A stretch of DNA of 64,000 bases from Pseudomonas mandelii (GTDB taxonomy: Bacteria; Pseudomonadota; Gammaproteobacteria; Pseudomonadales; Pseudomonadaceae): positions 5,928,501 to 5,992,500 of the forward strand of contig NZ_LT629796.1 in the NCBI RefSeq assembly GCF_900106065.1, read 5' to 3'. A program made the translations under genes and the position numbers. Shown here piece by piece: positions 51,999 to 63,551 of the stretch. Position 1 is the stretch's first letter. Each line of letters begins with the position of its first letter. Below the pieces are notes generated by a model. That model did no database searches. It had not been told where the DNA came from and was given only the letters and a program-made list of their open reading frames with translations.

Positions 51999-52439
51999 TT
52001 AGCCCTCCTTGTTTGGCGGCCAGCCATTGGTGTTGATGTTCGAGCTCCATTTGAGGAACTCGGCGATGTCATCCACCTCCTGGTCACTCAACTTGAACTG
52101 CGGCATCGCGCGCCGGCCGGGTACACCCAGTGGCTGCATTTTCATCCAGGCATGCAGAAAGGGTTTGAAGCCCTCTTCCCCACCGCGCCGCTGGAACACG
52201 TTGCCCAGCTCAGGCGCAAAGTAGGCGCCCTCGCCCAGCAGCGTGTGGCAGCCGATGCAATTGTTTTGCTCCCAGACCAACTTTCCGCGCACCACGGATT
52301 CAGTGAGCTGCGCCTCATTGCTGCGGGCCGGAAAGGTCTGTTCCGTGTGATAGGTCAAGGCCAGGAATATCAGGAAGAAGAAGATGCTTCCCCCGAAATA
52401 GATATTCCTGGCCATGCCTTTGGTGAAGGTCTCTGACAT
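51999..52439 (-). CDS. norC: Nitric oxide reductase cytochrome c subunit NorC
   Basis: 146 residues, the length I recall for P. aeruginosa NorC. An N-terminal membrane anchor (IYFGGSIFFFLIFLALTYHT) precedes the c-heme motif CIGCHT with the axial Met in MPQFKL. The start at 52439 follows AGGAAGCGACC. First gene of norCBD, with a perfect ANR/DNR box upstream. Confidence 0.95.
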   Translation of the reverse strand: MSETFTKGMARNIYFGGSIFFFLIFLALTYHTEQTFPARSNEAQLTESVVRGKLVWEQNNCIGCHTLLGEGAYFAPELGNVFQRRGGEEGFKPFLHAWMKMQPLGVPGRRAMPQFKLSDQEVDDIAEFLKWSSNINTNGWPPNKEG

Positions 52440-52496
52440 GGTCGCTTCCTCTTTGCTTGGCCCGTCCATGATAGGAAGCGAAGGGTTGAAACCTGC

Positions 52497-52510
52497 TTGA
52501 TGGCGATCAA
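52497..52510. promoter_or_regulatory. ANR/DNR box upstream of norC
   Basis: TTGATGGCGATCAA matches the FNR-type consensus perfectly, centred 64 bases before norC. It is the expected DNR target. Confidence 0.88.
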
Positions 52511-52558
52511 GAAAGACAGATGGTTTTGGTCGGGTATTACTGACAACGCAGATCGAAT

Positions 52559-52646
52559 GTGGGAGCGAGCCTGCTCGCGAAGGCAGAGTGTCAGTCAACT
52601 TGGATGTTGAATGTGACGGCTCCTTCGCGAGCAGGCTCGCTCCCAC
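52559..52646. repeat. Paired REP palindromes
   Basis: GTGGGAGCGAGCCTGCTCGC (52559) faces GCGAGCAGGCTCGCTCCCAC (ending 52646), separated by about 38 bases, between norC and nirP. Confidence 0.9.
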
Positions 52647-52681
52647 GTTGAAAGTTGGGCTGTTTTACGGGCTGTATTCCT

Positions 52682-52939
52682 TCAGCGGACCACCTCCAGC
52701 GTCAGGCCTACAACCGCCGCCAACACCAGCGCCCAGCTCAACATCAACCGGCGCCACAGTCGCGGCGCGTGGCGCATCTCCATGAAGCCATCGGTGATCA
52801 GCCACGCCTTGCCCACCGCCACCAGCAAGATGGCCATCGACAGCAGCGATGTCGCGCCAACGTGGGCCAACACCACCGTGCACACACTTAACGTGGCAAG
52901 CGCCGCCCAACAGGCGAGCAATACCCTGGAAACAGACAT
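52682..52939 (-). CDS. nirP: NirP, cytochrome c oxidase subunit IV-like membrane protein
   Basis: 85 residues with three hydrophobic helices (LLACWAALATLSVCTVVLAH, SMAILLVAVGKAWLITDGFM, LSWALVLAAVVGLTLEVV). It resembles the small subunit IV/NorF family. NorE/NorF-type pairs improve NO reductase activity but are not essential. Ten bases after nirO. Confidence 0.82.
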   Translation of the reverse strand: MSVSRVLLACWAALATLSVCTVVLAHVGATSLLSMAILLVAVGKAWLITDGFMEMRHAPRLWRRLMLSWALVLAAVVGLTLEVVR

Positions 52940-52949
52940 GAGAACCTCG

Positions 52950-53537
52950 TCAACTCAGCACGTAGACCAGCGGAAACAGCATGACCCAGATCAGATCGAC
53001 CATGTGCCAATAGAGCACGCCGGATTCAAACCAGCTGCGCTTGCTGGCGTCGTACAAGCCACGGCGACAGCGCTCCGCGAGCCACCCGAGAATGACCATG
53101 CCGAGCAGTACGTGGAGAAAATGAAAACCGGTGAGGATCCAGTAGAGGGTGAAAAAGGTGTTGTGCTCCATGCCCAGCCCCGAGGCGAGCAAGTGCCGGT
53201 ATTCCGTGAGTTTCAGCACCACGTAGACACTGGCGGCGAGTAACGCCATCAGCAGGAAGACCGCACCGTGACGCGGCCGCGAGTGCCTGACTTGCTCTTG
53301 CGCCAGCGCGGCGAACAGCCCCGCAGTGAGCAGGCTCAGGGTCATCGCCAACCCGGTTGAGGTGTTCAGCAACAGGCGGCTTTCACTGAACATCTGCGGT
53401 TTGAGCGCTTGGGTCACGGCGAACGCCAGGATCAGGATGGCGAACACCGACAGCTCGGCCAGAATGAAAAACCACATCGCCAGATCGCCCGGCAAGTGAC
53501 GGCGCAAGACGCCCGCGGACTCAGCCGAAGTGGACAT
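52950..53537 (-). CDS. nirO: NirO, heme-copper oxidase subunit III-like protein (NorE family)
   Basis: 195 residues, five helices. Subunit III features: GDLAMWFFILAELSVFAILI, FFTLYWILTGFHFLHVLLGM and GVLYWHMVDLIWVMLFPLVY. The ATG at 53537 was chosen over a TTG one codon upstream; it overlaps nirQ by 17 bases. Likely auxiliary to NO reductase or cytochrome assembly. Confidence 0.88.
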   Translation of the reverse strand: MSTSAESAGVLRRHLPGDLAMWFFILAELSVFAILILAFAVTQALKPQMFSESRLLLNTSTGLAMTLSLLTAGLFAALAQEQVRHSRPRHGAVFLLMALLAASVYVVLKLTEYRHLLASGLGMEHNTFFTLYWILTGFHFLHVLLGMVILGWLAERCRRGLYDASKRSWFESGVLYWHMVDLIWVMLFPLVYVLS

Positions 53538-54312
53538 CAACCACGTCCATCAGCGCGGCAACGGTCAACGGATCGTCGCTCAGCGGCTCGGCCAGGCAGG
53601 CCATGCAGGCCTCACGCGGGCTCATGCCGGAGCGGATCATGCGCGCGGTAAAGATCAGCAGCCGCGTTGAGGCGACCTCTTCCAGATCATGTTGATCGAG
53701 CCGGCGCAGCGCCTGGCCCAACCGCACCACTTGCGTCGCCAGCGCGGTGTCCACCTGGGCTTCCCGGGCCACGATACGTTCTTCGTCGGCCACCGGTGGA
53801 TAGCCGAAACGCATCGCCACGAAACGTTGGCGGGTGCTGGGTTTCATGCCTTTGAGCAGGTTCTGGTAACCGGGGTTGTAGGAGACCACCAGCATGAAGG
53901 ACGGCGGCGCCTTCAGCACTTCGCCGGTGCGTTCCAGGAACAGTTCACGACGATCATCGGCCAATGGATGCAACACCACCACGGTGTCCTGACGCGCCTC
54001 GACCACTTCGTCGAGGTAACAGATGCCGCCTTCACGCACCGCGCGGGTCAGCGGTCCGTCCTGCCACCAGGTGCCCTGGGCACCGATCAGGTGGCGTCCG
54101 ATCAGGTCGGCCGCGCTCAGATCGTCATGGCAAGCCACGGTGTACAGCGGCAGTTTCAGCCGATGGGCCATGTGCTGGACAAAGCGGGTCTTGCCGCATC
54201 CCGTCGGGCCTTTGATCAGCACCGGCATGCCGTGTCGCCAGGCTTGCTCGAACAGCGCCTCCTCATTGTTGAGCGGTTGATAGAAGGGTTCGCAAGACGG
54301 GTTACGGTCCAT
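53521..54312 (-). CDS. nirQ: MoxR-type AAA+ ATPase NirQ/NorQ
   Basis: 263 residues. Walker A GPTGCGKT (35-42), Walker B CYLDEVVEA, sensor VVSYNPGYQ. Acts with NorD in activating NO reductase (and NirS in some species). First gene of nirQOP, divergent from nirS across a single DNR box. Confidence 0.95.
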   Translation of the reverse strand: MDRNPSCEPFYQPLNNEEALFEQAWRHGMPVLIKGPTGCGKTRFVQHMAHRLKLPLYTVACHDDLSAADLIGRHLIGAQGTWWQDGPLTRAVREGGICYLDEVVEARQDTVVVLHPLADDRRELFLERTGEVLKAPPSFMLVVSYNPGYQNLLKGMKPSTRQRFVAMRFGYPPVADEERIVAREAQVDTALATQVVRLGQALRRLDQHDLEEVASTRLLIFTARMIRSGMSPREACMACLAEPLSDDPLTVAALMDVVDVHFG

Positions 54313-56203
<1,891 letters not shown>

Positions 56204-56227
56204 GCTCCATCAATGCAAGGAAACACC

Positions 56228-56542
56228 ATGAAAAATACTCTGTTTTCACTGTTCGCCCTGACCGCTGCGCTGAGTGTGCAACCGGCCATGGCCCAAGACG
56301 CGCTGGAGCTGTTCAAGAGCAAACCCTGCGCAGCCTGTCATTCCATCGACACCAAGATTGTCGGCCCTGCGCTCAAGGATGTAGCGGCCAAGAACGCTGG
56401 CGTACCCGGAGCCGTGGACACCCTCGCGAGCCACATCAAGAACGGTACACAAGGCAACTGGGGGCCGATGCCCATGCCGGCCAACCCGGTGACTGAAGAA
56501 GAAGCGAAAACGCTCGCGACTTGGGTACTGACACTCAAATAA
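56228..56542 (+). CDS. nirM: Cytochrome c551 NirM
   Basis: Periplasmic electron donor to NirS. 104 residues with signal peptide ([22 protein letters not shown]), heme motif CAACHS and axial Met in [11 protein letters not shown]. The start at 56228 follows CAAGGAAACACC. Confidence 0.95.
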   Translation: MKNTLFSLFALTAALSVQPAMAQDALELFKSKPCAACHSIDTKIVGPALKDVAAKNAGVPGAVDTLASHIKNGTQGNWGPMPMPANPVTEEEAKTLATWVLTLK

Positions 56543-56561
56543 CCGCCAGGAGGGCGTCTTG

Positions 56562-56885
56562 ATGGTGTATCGACACGCTGTGATTCTGGCGGCCCTCCTC
56601 CTCATTTGCGCAACCGCGGTTGCGGCGCCGGACGCCCAGCGTCAGGCGCAACTCGAACACCTGCTGACCCAGGACTGCGGTGCCTGCCATGGGCTGCACC
56701 TGACTGGCGGGCTAGGCCCCGAACTGACGCGCGCAGCGCTGGCCGGCAAATCCAGGGACAGCCTGATTGCCACCGTCACCCAAGGCCGGCCCGGCACCGC
56801 GATGCCCGGTTGGGCCCCGTTGCTCAGCCCCGGCGACATCCGTTGGCTGGTCGATCTACTTCTCCAGGGATATCCCGCACCATGA
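56562..56885 (+). CDS. nirC: Periplasmic cytochrome c NirC
   Basis: 107 residues with a signal peptide (VYRHAVILAALLLICATAVA) and one c-heme motif CGACHG; axial Met in GTAMPGW. Can donate electrons to NirS and is linked to heme d1 maturation. AGGAGGG is upstream. Its stop overlaps the nirF start (ATGA). Confidence 0.92.
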   Translation: MVYRHAVILAALLLICATAVAAPDAQRQAQLEHLLTQDCGACHGLHLTGGLGPELTRAALAGKSRDSLIATVTQGRPGTAMPGWAPLLSPGDIRWLVDLLLQGYPAP

Positions 56886-58060
56886 TCCGTTCAATTCTGC
56901 TGTCAGCGGCGACCGGGCTGTTGTTGTCCGCTTGCGTTCAGCCACCAGTGCGTGGCACCGGCGACTTGGGCCTGGTCGTGGAGCGCGCCACCGCCAGCGT
57001 ACAAATCATCGAAAGCGACACCCACACCGCGCTGGCCCGACTCGAGGGTTTTGGCGACCTGTCCCATGCCTCGGTAGTGTTCTCCCGTGACCAGCGCTAC
57101 GCCTATGTGTTCGGGCGCGACGGCGGGTTGAGCAAAATCGACTTGCTGACCTGGCGTATCGACCATCGCGTCATCCAGGGCGGCAACAGCATTGGTGGCG
57201 CCATCAGTCAGGACGGCAAGCTGATCGCCGTGTCCAACTACGTGCCCGGCGGGGTCAAGGTCTTTGATGCCGACACCCTGCAACTGGTGGCCGATATTCC
57301 GGCCACGCCCCTGGCCGATGGCAGCAAGCGCTCCCGGGTGGTCGGCCTGGTCGACGCGCCGGGGCAACGTTTTGTCTTCAGCCTGTTCGATACCGGCGAG
57401 ATCTGGACCGCCGATTTCAGTCAGGGCAGCACACCACAAATCAGCCGTTTCACCGGCATTGGTGAGCAACCCTACGATGCCTTGATCACCCCGGACGGAC
57501 GCTATTACATGGCCGGCCTGTTCGGTGAAGACGGCATGGCGCAACTCGACCTCTGGCATCCAGAACGCGGCGTGCAGCGAGTACTCGGCGATTACGGACG
57601 CGGTCAGGCGAAACTCCCGGTCTACAAGATGCCGCACCTGGAAGGCTGGGCCGTCGCCGATAACCAGGCCTTCGTGCCCGCCGTCGGCCGGCATCAAGTG
57701 TTGGTGATGGATTCACGCACCTGGCAGCAGACCGCCGTGATTCCGGTGGCCGGCCAACCGGTGTTCGTCACATCGCGCCCGGACGGTCGGCAGCTGTGGG
57801 TCAATTTCGCCTACCCGGACAACGATCAGGTTCAGGTCATCGACACCGAAACCCACGCCGTGGTCGCCGATCTGCGCCCCGGGCCAGCGGTGCTGCACAT
57901 GGAATTCACCGCACGCGGCGACCAATTGTGGCTGTCATTACGCGACGGTGATCAGGTCCAGGTCTGGGATCCGTACCGCCTGAAGCTGCTGAGCACCCTG
58001 CCCGCCAGAGCACCGAGCGGCATCTTCTTCAGCAGTCGCGCGCAGAAAATGGGGTATTGA
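56882..58060 (+). CDS. nirF: Heme d1 biosynthesis protein NirF
   Basis: A 392-residue periplasmic lipoprotein. The signal ends in lipobox LLSAC (Cys18). A d1-type beta-propeller similar to NirS and NirN but with no c-heme. NirF binds the heme d1 precursor and acts late in the pathway, with NirN. Motifs include YVFGRDGGLSKIDLLTW, ISQDGKLIAVSNYVPGGVKV and GQPVFVTSRPDGRQLWV. Confidence 0.94.
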   Translation: MIRSILLSAATGLLLSACVQPPVRGTGDLGLVVERATASVQIIESDTHTALARLEGFGDLSHASVVFSRDQRYAYVFGRDGGLSKIDLLTWRIDHRVIQGGNSIGGAISQDGKLIAVSNYVPGGVKVFDADTLQLVADIPATPLADGSKRSRVVGLVDAPGQRFVFSLFDTGEIWTADFSQGSTPQISRFTGIGEQPYDALITPDGRYYMAGLFGEDGMAQLDLWHPERGVQRVLGDYGRGQAKLPVYKMPHLEGWAVADNQAFVPAVGRHQVLVMDSRTWQQTAVIPVAGQPVFVTSRPDGRQLWVNFAYPDNDQVQVIDTETHAVVADLRPGPAVLHMEFTARGDQLWLSLRDGDQVQVWDPYRLKLLSTLPARAPSGIFFSSRAQKMGY

Positions 58061-58061
58061 A

Positions 58062-58520
58062 ATGGACCTTGAACGACTCAGCCGCCAACTCATCGACCGC
58101 TTTCAGCACGGCATGCCGCTGTGTCCGTCACCGTACAAGGAGATGGCCAGGATTCTCGGTTGCCGCGAATCCCAGGTGATGGCCTGCCTGGAAGAAATGG
58201 ATCAGGCCGGCACCCTTTCACGCATCGGCCCGGTGTTCGAACACAGCCGCGCCGGGGCCAGCACCCTCGCCGCCCTCGCCGTGCCCGCCGACCGCCTGCA
58301 ACAGGTGGCCGAGCGCGTCAGTCAGTACCCGGAGGTCAATCACAACTACGCACGGGAGCATTTCTACAACCTGTGGTTTGTGCTGACCGGCCCTGATCGC
58401 CAACACATCGACCGCGTGCTCAAGGAACTGGAGGACGACACCGGCCTCATGCCGCTGGACCTGCCGATGTTGACCGCCTACCGCATCGACCTGGGCTTTG
58501 CCCTGGGAGAAAACTCATGA
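58062..58520 (+). CDS. nirD: Siroheme decarboxylase subunit NirD (heme d1 pathway)
   Basis: 152 residues of the AsnC/Lrp-like siroheme decarboxylase family. It has a winged-helix-like N terminus ([20 protein letters not shown]) and an effector-like C domain ([20 protein letters not shown]). NirD, NirL, NirG and NirH together decarboxylate siroheme to didecarboxysiroheme. It overlaps nirL by four bases. Unrelated to the assimilatory nirD near 2.9 kb. Confidence 0.93.
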   Translation: MDLERLSRQLIDRFQHGMPLCPSPYKEMARILGCRESQVMACLEEMDQAGTLSRIGPVFEHSRAGASTLAALAVPADRLQQVAERVSQYPEVNHNYAREHFYNLWFVLTGPDRQHIDRVLKELEDDTGLMPLDLPMLTAYRIDLGFALGENS

Positions 58521-59032
58521 CACCAGGATTGAACCCCAAACAAGCATTGGCGCTGCGCCGGCACCTCGAAGGCGGGTTGCCGCTGGTGTCGCGCCCGTAT
58601 CAGGCTCTCGCCGAACGGCTCAACGCTGACGAAAACCAGGTACTCGAACAGATGCGCCAATGGAGCGAGCAAGGGCTGTTTCGCCGTATCGGCCTGGTGC
58701 TGCACCATCGAGCGCTGGGCTTTACCGCCAACGCCATGCTGGTGCTGGATGTTCCCGATGCGCTGATTGACGAAGTCGGCCAGCGCCTGGGGCGAGCGCC
58801 CGGCATCAACCTCTGCTATCAGCGGCCCCGGCGCCTGCCGCAGTGGCGGTACAACCTGTTTTGCATGGTGCACGGGCGTCAACGTGAGCAGGTTGAGGCG
58901 CAGATCCAGGCGTTGTTGGAGGAGCATCTACTGAGCGACCTGCCCCATCAATTACTGTTCAGCACCCAGGTCTTCAAACAGTGCGGCGGCCGTTTTGCGC
59001 CCTCGCGCACCGGAGTACCGACCCATGGATGA
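58517..59032 (+). CDS. nirL: Siroheme decarboxylase subunit NirL
   Basis: 171 residues, same AsnC-like family: [60 protein letters not shown]. The CYxRPR...WRYNLF motif distinguishes the NirL/NirH type from NirD/NirG. Overlaps nirG by 8 bases. Confidence 0.92.
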   Translation: MTPGLNPKQALALRRHLEGGLPLVSRPYQALAERLNADENQVLEQMRQWSEQGLFRRIGLVLHHRALGFTANAMLVLDVPDALIDEVGQRLGRAPGINLCYQRPRRLPQWRYNLFCMVHGRQREQVEAQIQALLEEHLLSDLPHQLLFSTQVFKQCGGRFAPSRTGVPTHG

Positions 59033-59468
59033 CCTCGACCGCCGACTGATCAACCGTTTGCAATTGGGCTTGCCGCTGGTGCGCCACCCCTGGCGGGTAT
59101 TGGCGGCCGAACTGCAGAGCAGCAGCACTGAACTGCTCGACCGATTGCACACCCTGCTCGCTGATGGCGTGCTCACACGCTTCGGCCCGATGTTCGACAT
59201 TGAACGACTGGGCGGCGCCTTCACCCTCGCCGCGTTGGCGGTGCCGGAAGAACGTTTCGATGACGTCGCCGAACAACTCAATGGCCTGCCGGAAGTGGCG
59301 CACAACTACCGACGCGAACACGCCTGGAACATGTGGTTCGTGCTTGGCTGCGCGACCGAAGAAGGCATCGCCGAGACGCTGCAGCGCATCGAAACCCTGA
59401 CCGGCCTGCCCCTGCTCAACCTGCCTAAGGAGGAGACTTACCATGTCGGTCTGTATTTCCCGGTCTGA
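59025..59468 (+). CDS. nirG: Siroheme decarboxylase subunit NirG
   Basis: 147 residues, NirD-like ([20 protein letters not shown]). The start at 59025 ([15 protein letters not shown]) lies inside the nirL end. It overlaps nirH by 26 bases, an unusually long overlap but with a strong GGAGGAG ribosome site for nirH inside it. Confidence 0.92.
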   Translation: MDDLDRRLINRLQLGLPLVRHPWRVLAAELQSSSTELLDRLHTLLADGVLTRFGPMFDIERLGGAFTLAALAVPEERFDDVAEQLNGLPEVAHNYRREHAWNMWFVLGCATEEGIAETLQRIETLTGLPLLNLPKEETYHVGLYFPV

Positions 59469-59946
59469 AGACACCCTCGCCCAGCGTCTGATTGCGTTGA
59501 CCCAGGCCGGTCTGCCGTTGCTGGATGACCCGTGGGCGTGGCTCGCCGAACAACTGGAATTAAGCATCGAATCCACCCTGGACCTACTTAAGCGCTTGCA
59601 GGCCGAGGGCGCGATTCGGCGCATTGCCGCCGTACCCAATCACTACCGACTGGGCTATCGCCACAACGGCATGACGGTCTGGGATGTGCGCGACACCGAC
59701 ATAACGCGCCTCGGCGCGCTGATCGGCGCGCAGCCTTTCGTCAGCCACTGCTATCGCCGCCCGCGCCGAACCGGATGGCGCTACAACCTGTTCGCCATGG
59801 TGCATGGCCGCAGCCGCGATGAGATCAACAGCTACCGCGAGCACCTGCGCTATTTGTTGGGCGAGGCCTGTGTTGCCGACGAGATGCTGGTGAGCAGCCG
59901 CATCCTGAAGAAAACCGGCTTGCGATTACCTGTCGCTTCGCACTGA
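59443..59946 (+). CDS. nirH: Siroheme decarboxylase subunit NirH
   Basis: 167 residues, NirL-like: CYRRPRRTGWRYNLFAMVHG, VPNHYRLGYRHNGMTVWDV. TAAGGAGGAGACTTACC precedes the ATG. Completes the DLGH decarboxylase set. Confidence 0.92.
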   Translation: MSVCISRSEDTLAQRLIALTQAGLPLLDDPWAWLAEQLELSIESTLDLLKRLQAEGAIRRIAAVPNHYRLGYRHNGMTVWDVRDTDITRLGALIGAQPFVSHCYRRPRRTGWRYNLFAMVHGRSRDEINSYREHLRYLLGEACVADEMLVSSRILKKTGLRLPVASH

Positions 59947-59972
59947 ACACGCCCTGACTCAAGGAGAGTTGC

Positions 59973-61151
59973 ATGTTGAGGATCAGCCAATACTTGCGTG
60001 CGCTGGCAGGCCAGGCGCCTGCACCGAGAACCAGTCCACCGGGCAGTAACCGGGCGCCGGTGGTGATCTGGAACCTGCTCAGGCGCTGCAACCTGACCTG
60101 CAAACATTGCTACGCCACCTCGGCCGACAGTGTCTTTCGCGACGAACTGGATACGGCCGCCGCGCTGACCGTGATCGACGATTTGCACGATGCCGGGGTG
60201 AAGGTATTGATTCTTTCCGGTGGCGAACCGCTGTTGCGCGAGGATCTGTTTGTGCTCAGCGCCTACGCCCGCACCAAGGGTTTCTTTGTGGCCTTGTCCA
60301 CCAACGGCACGCTGATCGATGAGCAGAACATTGCGCAGATCAGCGCAGCGAATTTCGATTACGTCGGCATCAGCATCGATGGACTGGAAGCCACCCATGA
60401 CGCTTTCCGCCAACTCAAGGGCAGCTTCGCCCGCTCCATGCAGGCGATCCGGCTCTGTCGCGAACAAGGCATTCGCGTCGGGCTGCGCACTACCCTGACC
60501 CAGGAAAACCATCCGCAGTTACCCCAATTACTGGCGCTGATGCGCGAGTTCGACGTGCAGAAGTTTTATCTGTCGCACCTCAACTACAGCGGTCGCGGTA
60601 AACGCAGTCGCAAACTCGACGCGCACCAGCAGATGAGCCGCGAGGCCATGACGTTGATCTTTGAGCGAGCCTGGGAAGACATCCAACAGGGGCGCGACAG
60701 CGATTTTGTCAGCGGTAACAACGATGCCGATGCCATTCTGCTGCTGCAATGGGCAGCCCTGCGTATTCCCGAGCATTACCCACGCCTGGAAAACATGCTC
60801 CGCGCCTGGGGTGGCAACGCCTCCGGCTGCGGCATTGCCAATATCGACAACACCGGCGAAGTGCACCCGGACACCTACTGGTGGCAGCACTCGGTGGGCA
60901 ATGTCCGCCGCACGCCGTTCCGCACGTTGTGGCTGGATCAGCCGGATGCCCTGCTGTTGCGCCTGCGTGAGCATCCCCGCGCTGTCGGTGGTCGTTGCGC
61001 GCAATGCCGCTGGTTGCCCATCTGCAACGGCAACACCCGCACGCGTGCCTGGGCCGAGGGAGATCTGTGGGGCCAGGACCCCGGCTGCCACCTCAGCGAT
61101 GACGAAATCGGTGTTACGCCGTCAACGAACATCCCTTGCATCACCCACTGA
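59973..61151 (+). CDS. nirJ: Heme d1 biosynthesis radical SAM protein NirJ
   Basis: 392 residues. Radical SAM motif C39-NLT-C43-KH-C46; a C-terminal SPASM-like cysteine region (CGIANIDNTG, CAQCRWLPICNGN, GQDPGCHLS). Removes propionate side chains from didecarboxysiroheme. AAGGAGAG precedes the start. Confidence 0.95.
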   Translation: MLRISQYLRALAGQAPAPRTSPPGSNRAPVVIWNLLRRCNLTCKHCYATSADSVFRDELDTAAALTVIDDLHDAGVKVLILSGGEPLLREDLFVLSAYARTKGFFVALSTNGTLIDEQNIAQISAANFDYVGISIDGLEATHDAFRQLKGSFARSMQAIRLCREQGIRVGLRTTLTQENHPQLPQLLALMREFDVQKFYLSHLNYSGRGKRSRKLDAHQQMSREAMTLIFERAWEDIQQGRDSDFVSGNNDADAILLLQWAALRIPEHYPRLENMLRAWGGNASGCGIANIDNTGEVHPDTYWWQHSVGNVRRTPFRTLWLDQPDALLLRLREHPRAVGGRCAQCRWLPICNGNTRTRAWAEGDLWGQDPGCHLSDDEIGVTPSTNIPCITH

Positions 61152-61221
61152 ATAGCCCGTCCGGCCAACCACCTGACAAAGGCTGGGGCCGGCCAACCTG
61201 ATGAAGCACCAAGGACGTCCC

Positions 61222-62061
61222 ATGCCTCCATCAATTGCTATACCGGCCACACTTGAGTCGCCGTTCCGGCCGGGCGAAGTTGCCCTGGTCGGCGCCGGCC
61301 CCGGCGATCCACGCCTGCTGACCCTGCGCGCCTGGAGCCTGTTGATGCAGGCCGACGCAGTGGTGTACGACCGGCTGATCAGCCCCGAACTGCTGAACTT
61401 GATTCCCCTGACCTGCGCTCGGCAATACGTCGGCAAGGCCAGCGGTTGCCACAGCCTGCCCCAGGAACAGATCAACGAACTGCTGGCCGACCTCGCCGAT
61501 CAAGGGCAGCGCGTGGTCCGGCTCAAGGGCGGCGACCCGTTCATTTTCGGTCGCGGTGCCGAGGAGCTGGAGTACCTGCTGCAACGCGGCATTGATTGCC
61601 AGGTGGTGCCGGGAATCACCGCCGCTTCCGGCTGCAGCGCCTATGCAGGCATACCGTTGACCCACCGCGACCTGGTCAATTCCTGCCGGTTCATCACCGG
61701 CCATTTGCAACGCGATGGCGAATTGTCGTTGCCCTGGAGCAGCCTCGCCGACAGTAGCCAGACGCTGGTGTTTTACATGGGCTTGTCGAACCTGGGGATC
61801 ATCGCTCAACGCTTGATCGAAGCCGGGCTGTCGGCCGACACACCGGCGGCGCTGATCAGCAACGGCACGCGACCCGACCAGCACGTCGCCCGCGGCAAGC
61901 TGCACCAATTGCCGACCCTCGCGCTGGATTGTCCACCGGGTATTCCGACACTGACGGTAATCGGCTCAGTGGTCGATATGTTTGACGCAGAACAGCTGGA
62001 ATACCCGGCGCGACTCTACCCGACCCAAGCCCTGCTACGTCGCGCCAAGGTGGCGATATGA
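61222..62061 (+). CDS. nirE: Uroporphyrinogen III methyltransferase NirE
   Basis: 279 residues, the length I recall for P. aeruginosa NirE. SUMT motifs: VALVGAGPGDPRLLTLRAW, RLKGGDPFIFGRGAEEL and VVPGITAASGCSAYAGIPL. Makes precorrin-2 for siroheme/heme d1. The ATG at 61222 (MPPSIAIPAT) has AAGGA seven bases upstream; ATG 61201 is an alternative. Overlaps nirN as ATGA. Confidence 0.94.
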   Translation: MPPSIAIPATLESPFRPGEVALVGAGPGDPRLLTLRAWSLLMQADAVVYDRLISPELLNLIPLTCARQYVGKASGCHSLPQEQINELLADLADQGQRVVRLKGGDPFIFGRGAEELEYLLQRGIDCQVVPGITAASGCSAYAGIPLTHRDLVNSCRFITGHLQRDGELSLPWSSLADSSQTLVFYMGLSNLGIIAQRLIEAGLSADTPAALISNGTRPDQHVARGKLHQLPTLALDCPPGIPTLTVIGSVVDMFDAEQLEYPARLYPTQALLRRAKVAI

Positions 62062-63551
62062 GGCGCATCGTACTTGCCCACCTGTTAGGGGTCAGTGCGG
62101 CCCAGGCCGGCGCAGCAGTGCCGGCACTTGAACACGCGGCGCAACTCTATCAGCAGCATTGCCAGAGCTGTCACGGTATCAACCGTCTCGGCGGCGCAGG
62201 GCCGGCGTTGTTGCCTGAGAGCCTCAGCCGGATCAAACCTGATGAAATCCGCAGCGTGATTCAAAACGGTCGCCCCGCGAGCCAGATGGCCAGCTATGCC
62301 AACGTGTTCAGCCCCGCGCAGATCGACGCGCTGGTGGATTACCTTCAGCAACCGCCCGCCACCCCGCCCACCTGGAGCAATGACGACATACTCGGCAGTT
62401 ACTCGATGCTCGCGGACCTGAGCAAACTGCCCTCCACGCCCCAGCACGGCGCCGACCCGATGAACCTGTTTGTGGTGGTAGAAGCTGGCGACCATCACAT
62501 CGACATCCTCGACGGTGACCGATTTGAGGTGCTCGCGCGGTTCGCTTCGCACTTCGCCGTGCACGGCGGACCGAAGTTCTCGCCCGACGGGCGCTTCGTC
62601 TACTTCGCTTCCCGTGACGGCTGGATCAGTCTGTATGACTTGCACAACCTGAAGCTGATCGCCGAGGTCCGCGCCGGCCTTAACACCCGCAACCTGGCGG
62701 TGAGCAAGGATGGACGCTGGGTGCTGGTGGGCAACTACTTGCCCGGCAACCTGGTGGTGCTCGATGCTCGCGATCTGTCGCTGGTCAAAACCATCCCGAC
62801 CATCGGTCAGAACGGTACCGCGTCACGGGTCAGCGCGGTTTACTCCGCCCCGCCGCGCGACAGTTTCATCGTCGCACTCAAGGACGTGAAGGAAGTCTGG
62901 GAGCTGTCCTGGGCGGGCACACCGGATTTCGAACCCCGGCGGATTCCTGCCGGGGATTTTCTCGATGATTTTTCCTTTTCGCCGGACTACAAACAGCTGC
63001 TGGCCACGTCGCGCAAGGCCCAGGGCGGCCAGGTCATCGACCTCGACAGCGGCAAGGTGGTCACCGACATACCGCTGCCGGGCATGCCGCATTTGGGCTC
63101 GGGGACCTATTGGAAACGCAACGGTGAATGGGTGTTCGCCACGCCGAATATCAGCAAGGGGCTGATCTCGGTCATCGACTTCAAGACCTGGAAACTGATC
63201 AAGGAAATTCCGACCCTGGGGCCCGGGTTTTTCATGCGCAGTCATGTCAACTCGCGGTATGCCTGGACTGATGTGTTCTTCGGGCCCGACAACGATGCGA
63301 TCCACCTGATCGACAAACAGACGCTGGAGATTGCCCACACCTTGCGCCCGATGCCCGGTAAAACCGCCGCTCATGTTGAGTTCACTCGCGACGGCCGCTA
63401 CTTGCTGCTGAGCATCTGGGCCACCGATGGCGCGCTGATCGTCTACGACAGCAACACCTTGCAGGAGATCAAACGCATTCCGATGAACAAGCCTTCGGGC
63501 AAGTACAACGTGGGGAACAAGATTGAGTTTGCCGAGGGGACTTCGCATTAG
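62058..63551 (+). CDS. nirN: Heme d1 dehydrogenase/transfer cytochrome NirN
   Basis: 497 residues. Short signal peptide, c-heme motif CQSCHG near residue 35, then a NirS-like d1 propeller (FAVHGGPKFSPDGRFVYFAS, LKLIAEVRAGLNTRNLAVSK, MRSHVNSRYAWTDVFFGPDN). NirN oxidises dihydro-heme d1 to heme d1 in the last step. Ends the nir operon. Confidence 0.95.
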   Translation: MRRIVLAHLLGVSAAQAGAAVPALEHAAQLYQQHCQSCHGINRLGGAGPALLPESLSRIKPDEIRSVIQNGRPASQMASYANVFSPAQIDALVDYLQQPPATPPTWSNDDILGSYSMLADLSKLPSTPQHGADPMNLFVVVEAGDHHIDILDGDRFEVLARFASHFAVHGGPKFSPDGRFVYFASRDGWISLYDLHNLKLIAEVRAGLNTRNLAVSKDGRWVLVGNYLPGNLVVLDARDLSLVKTIPTIGQNGTASRVSAVYSAPPRDSFIVALKDVKEVWELSWAGTPDFEPRRIPAGDFLDDFSFSPDYKQLLATSRKAQGGQVIDLDSGKVVTDIPLPGMPHLGSGTYWKRNGEWVFATPNISKGLISVIDFKTWKLIKEIPTLGPGFFMRSHVNSRYAWTDVFFGPDNDAIHLIDKQTLEIAHTLRPMPGKTAAHVEFTRDGRYLLLSIWATDGALIVYDSNTLQEIKRIPMNKPSGKYNVGNKIEFAEGTSH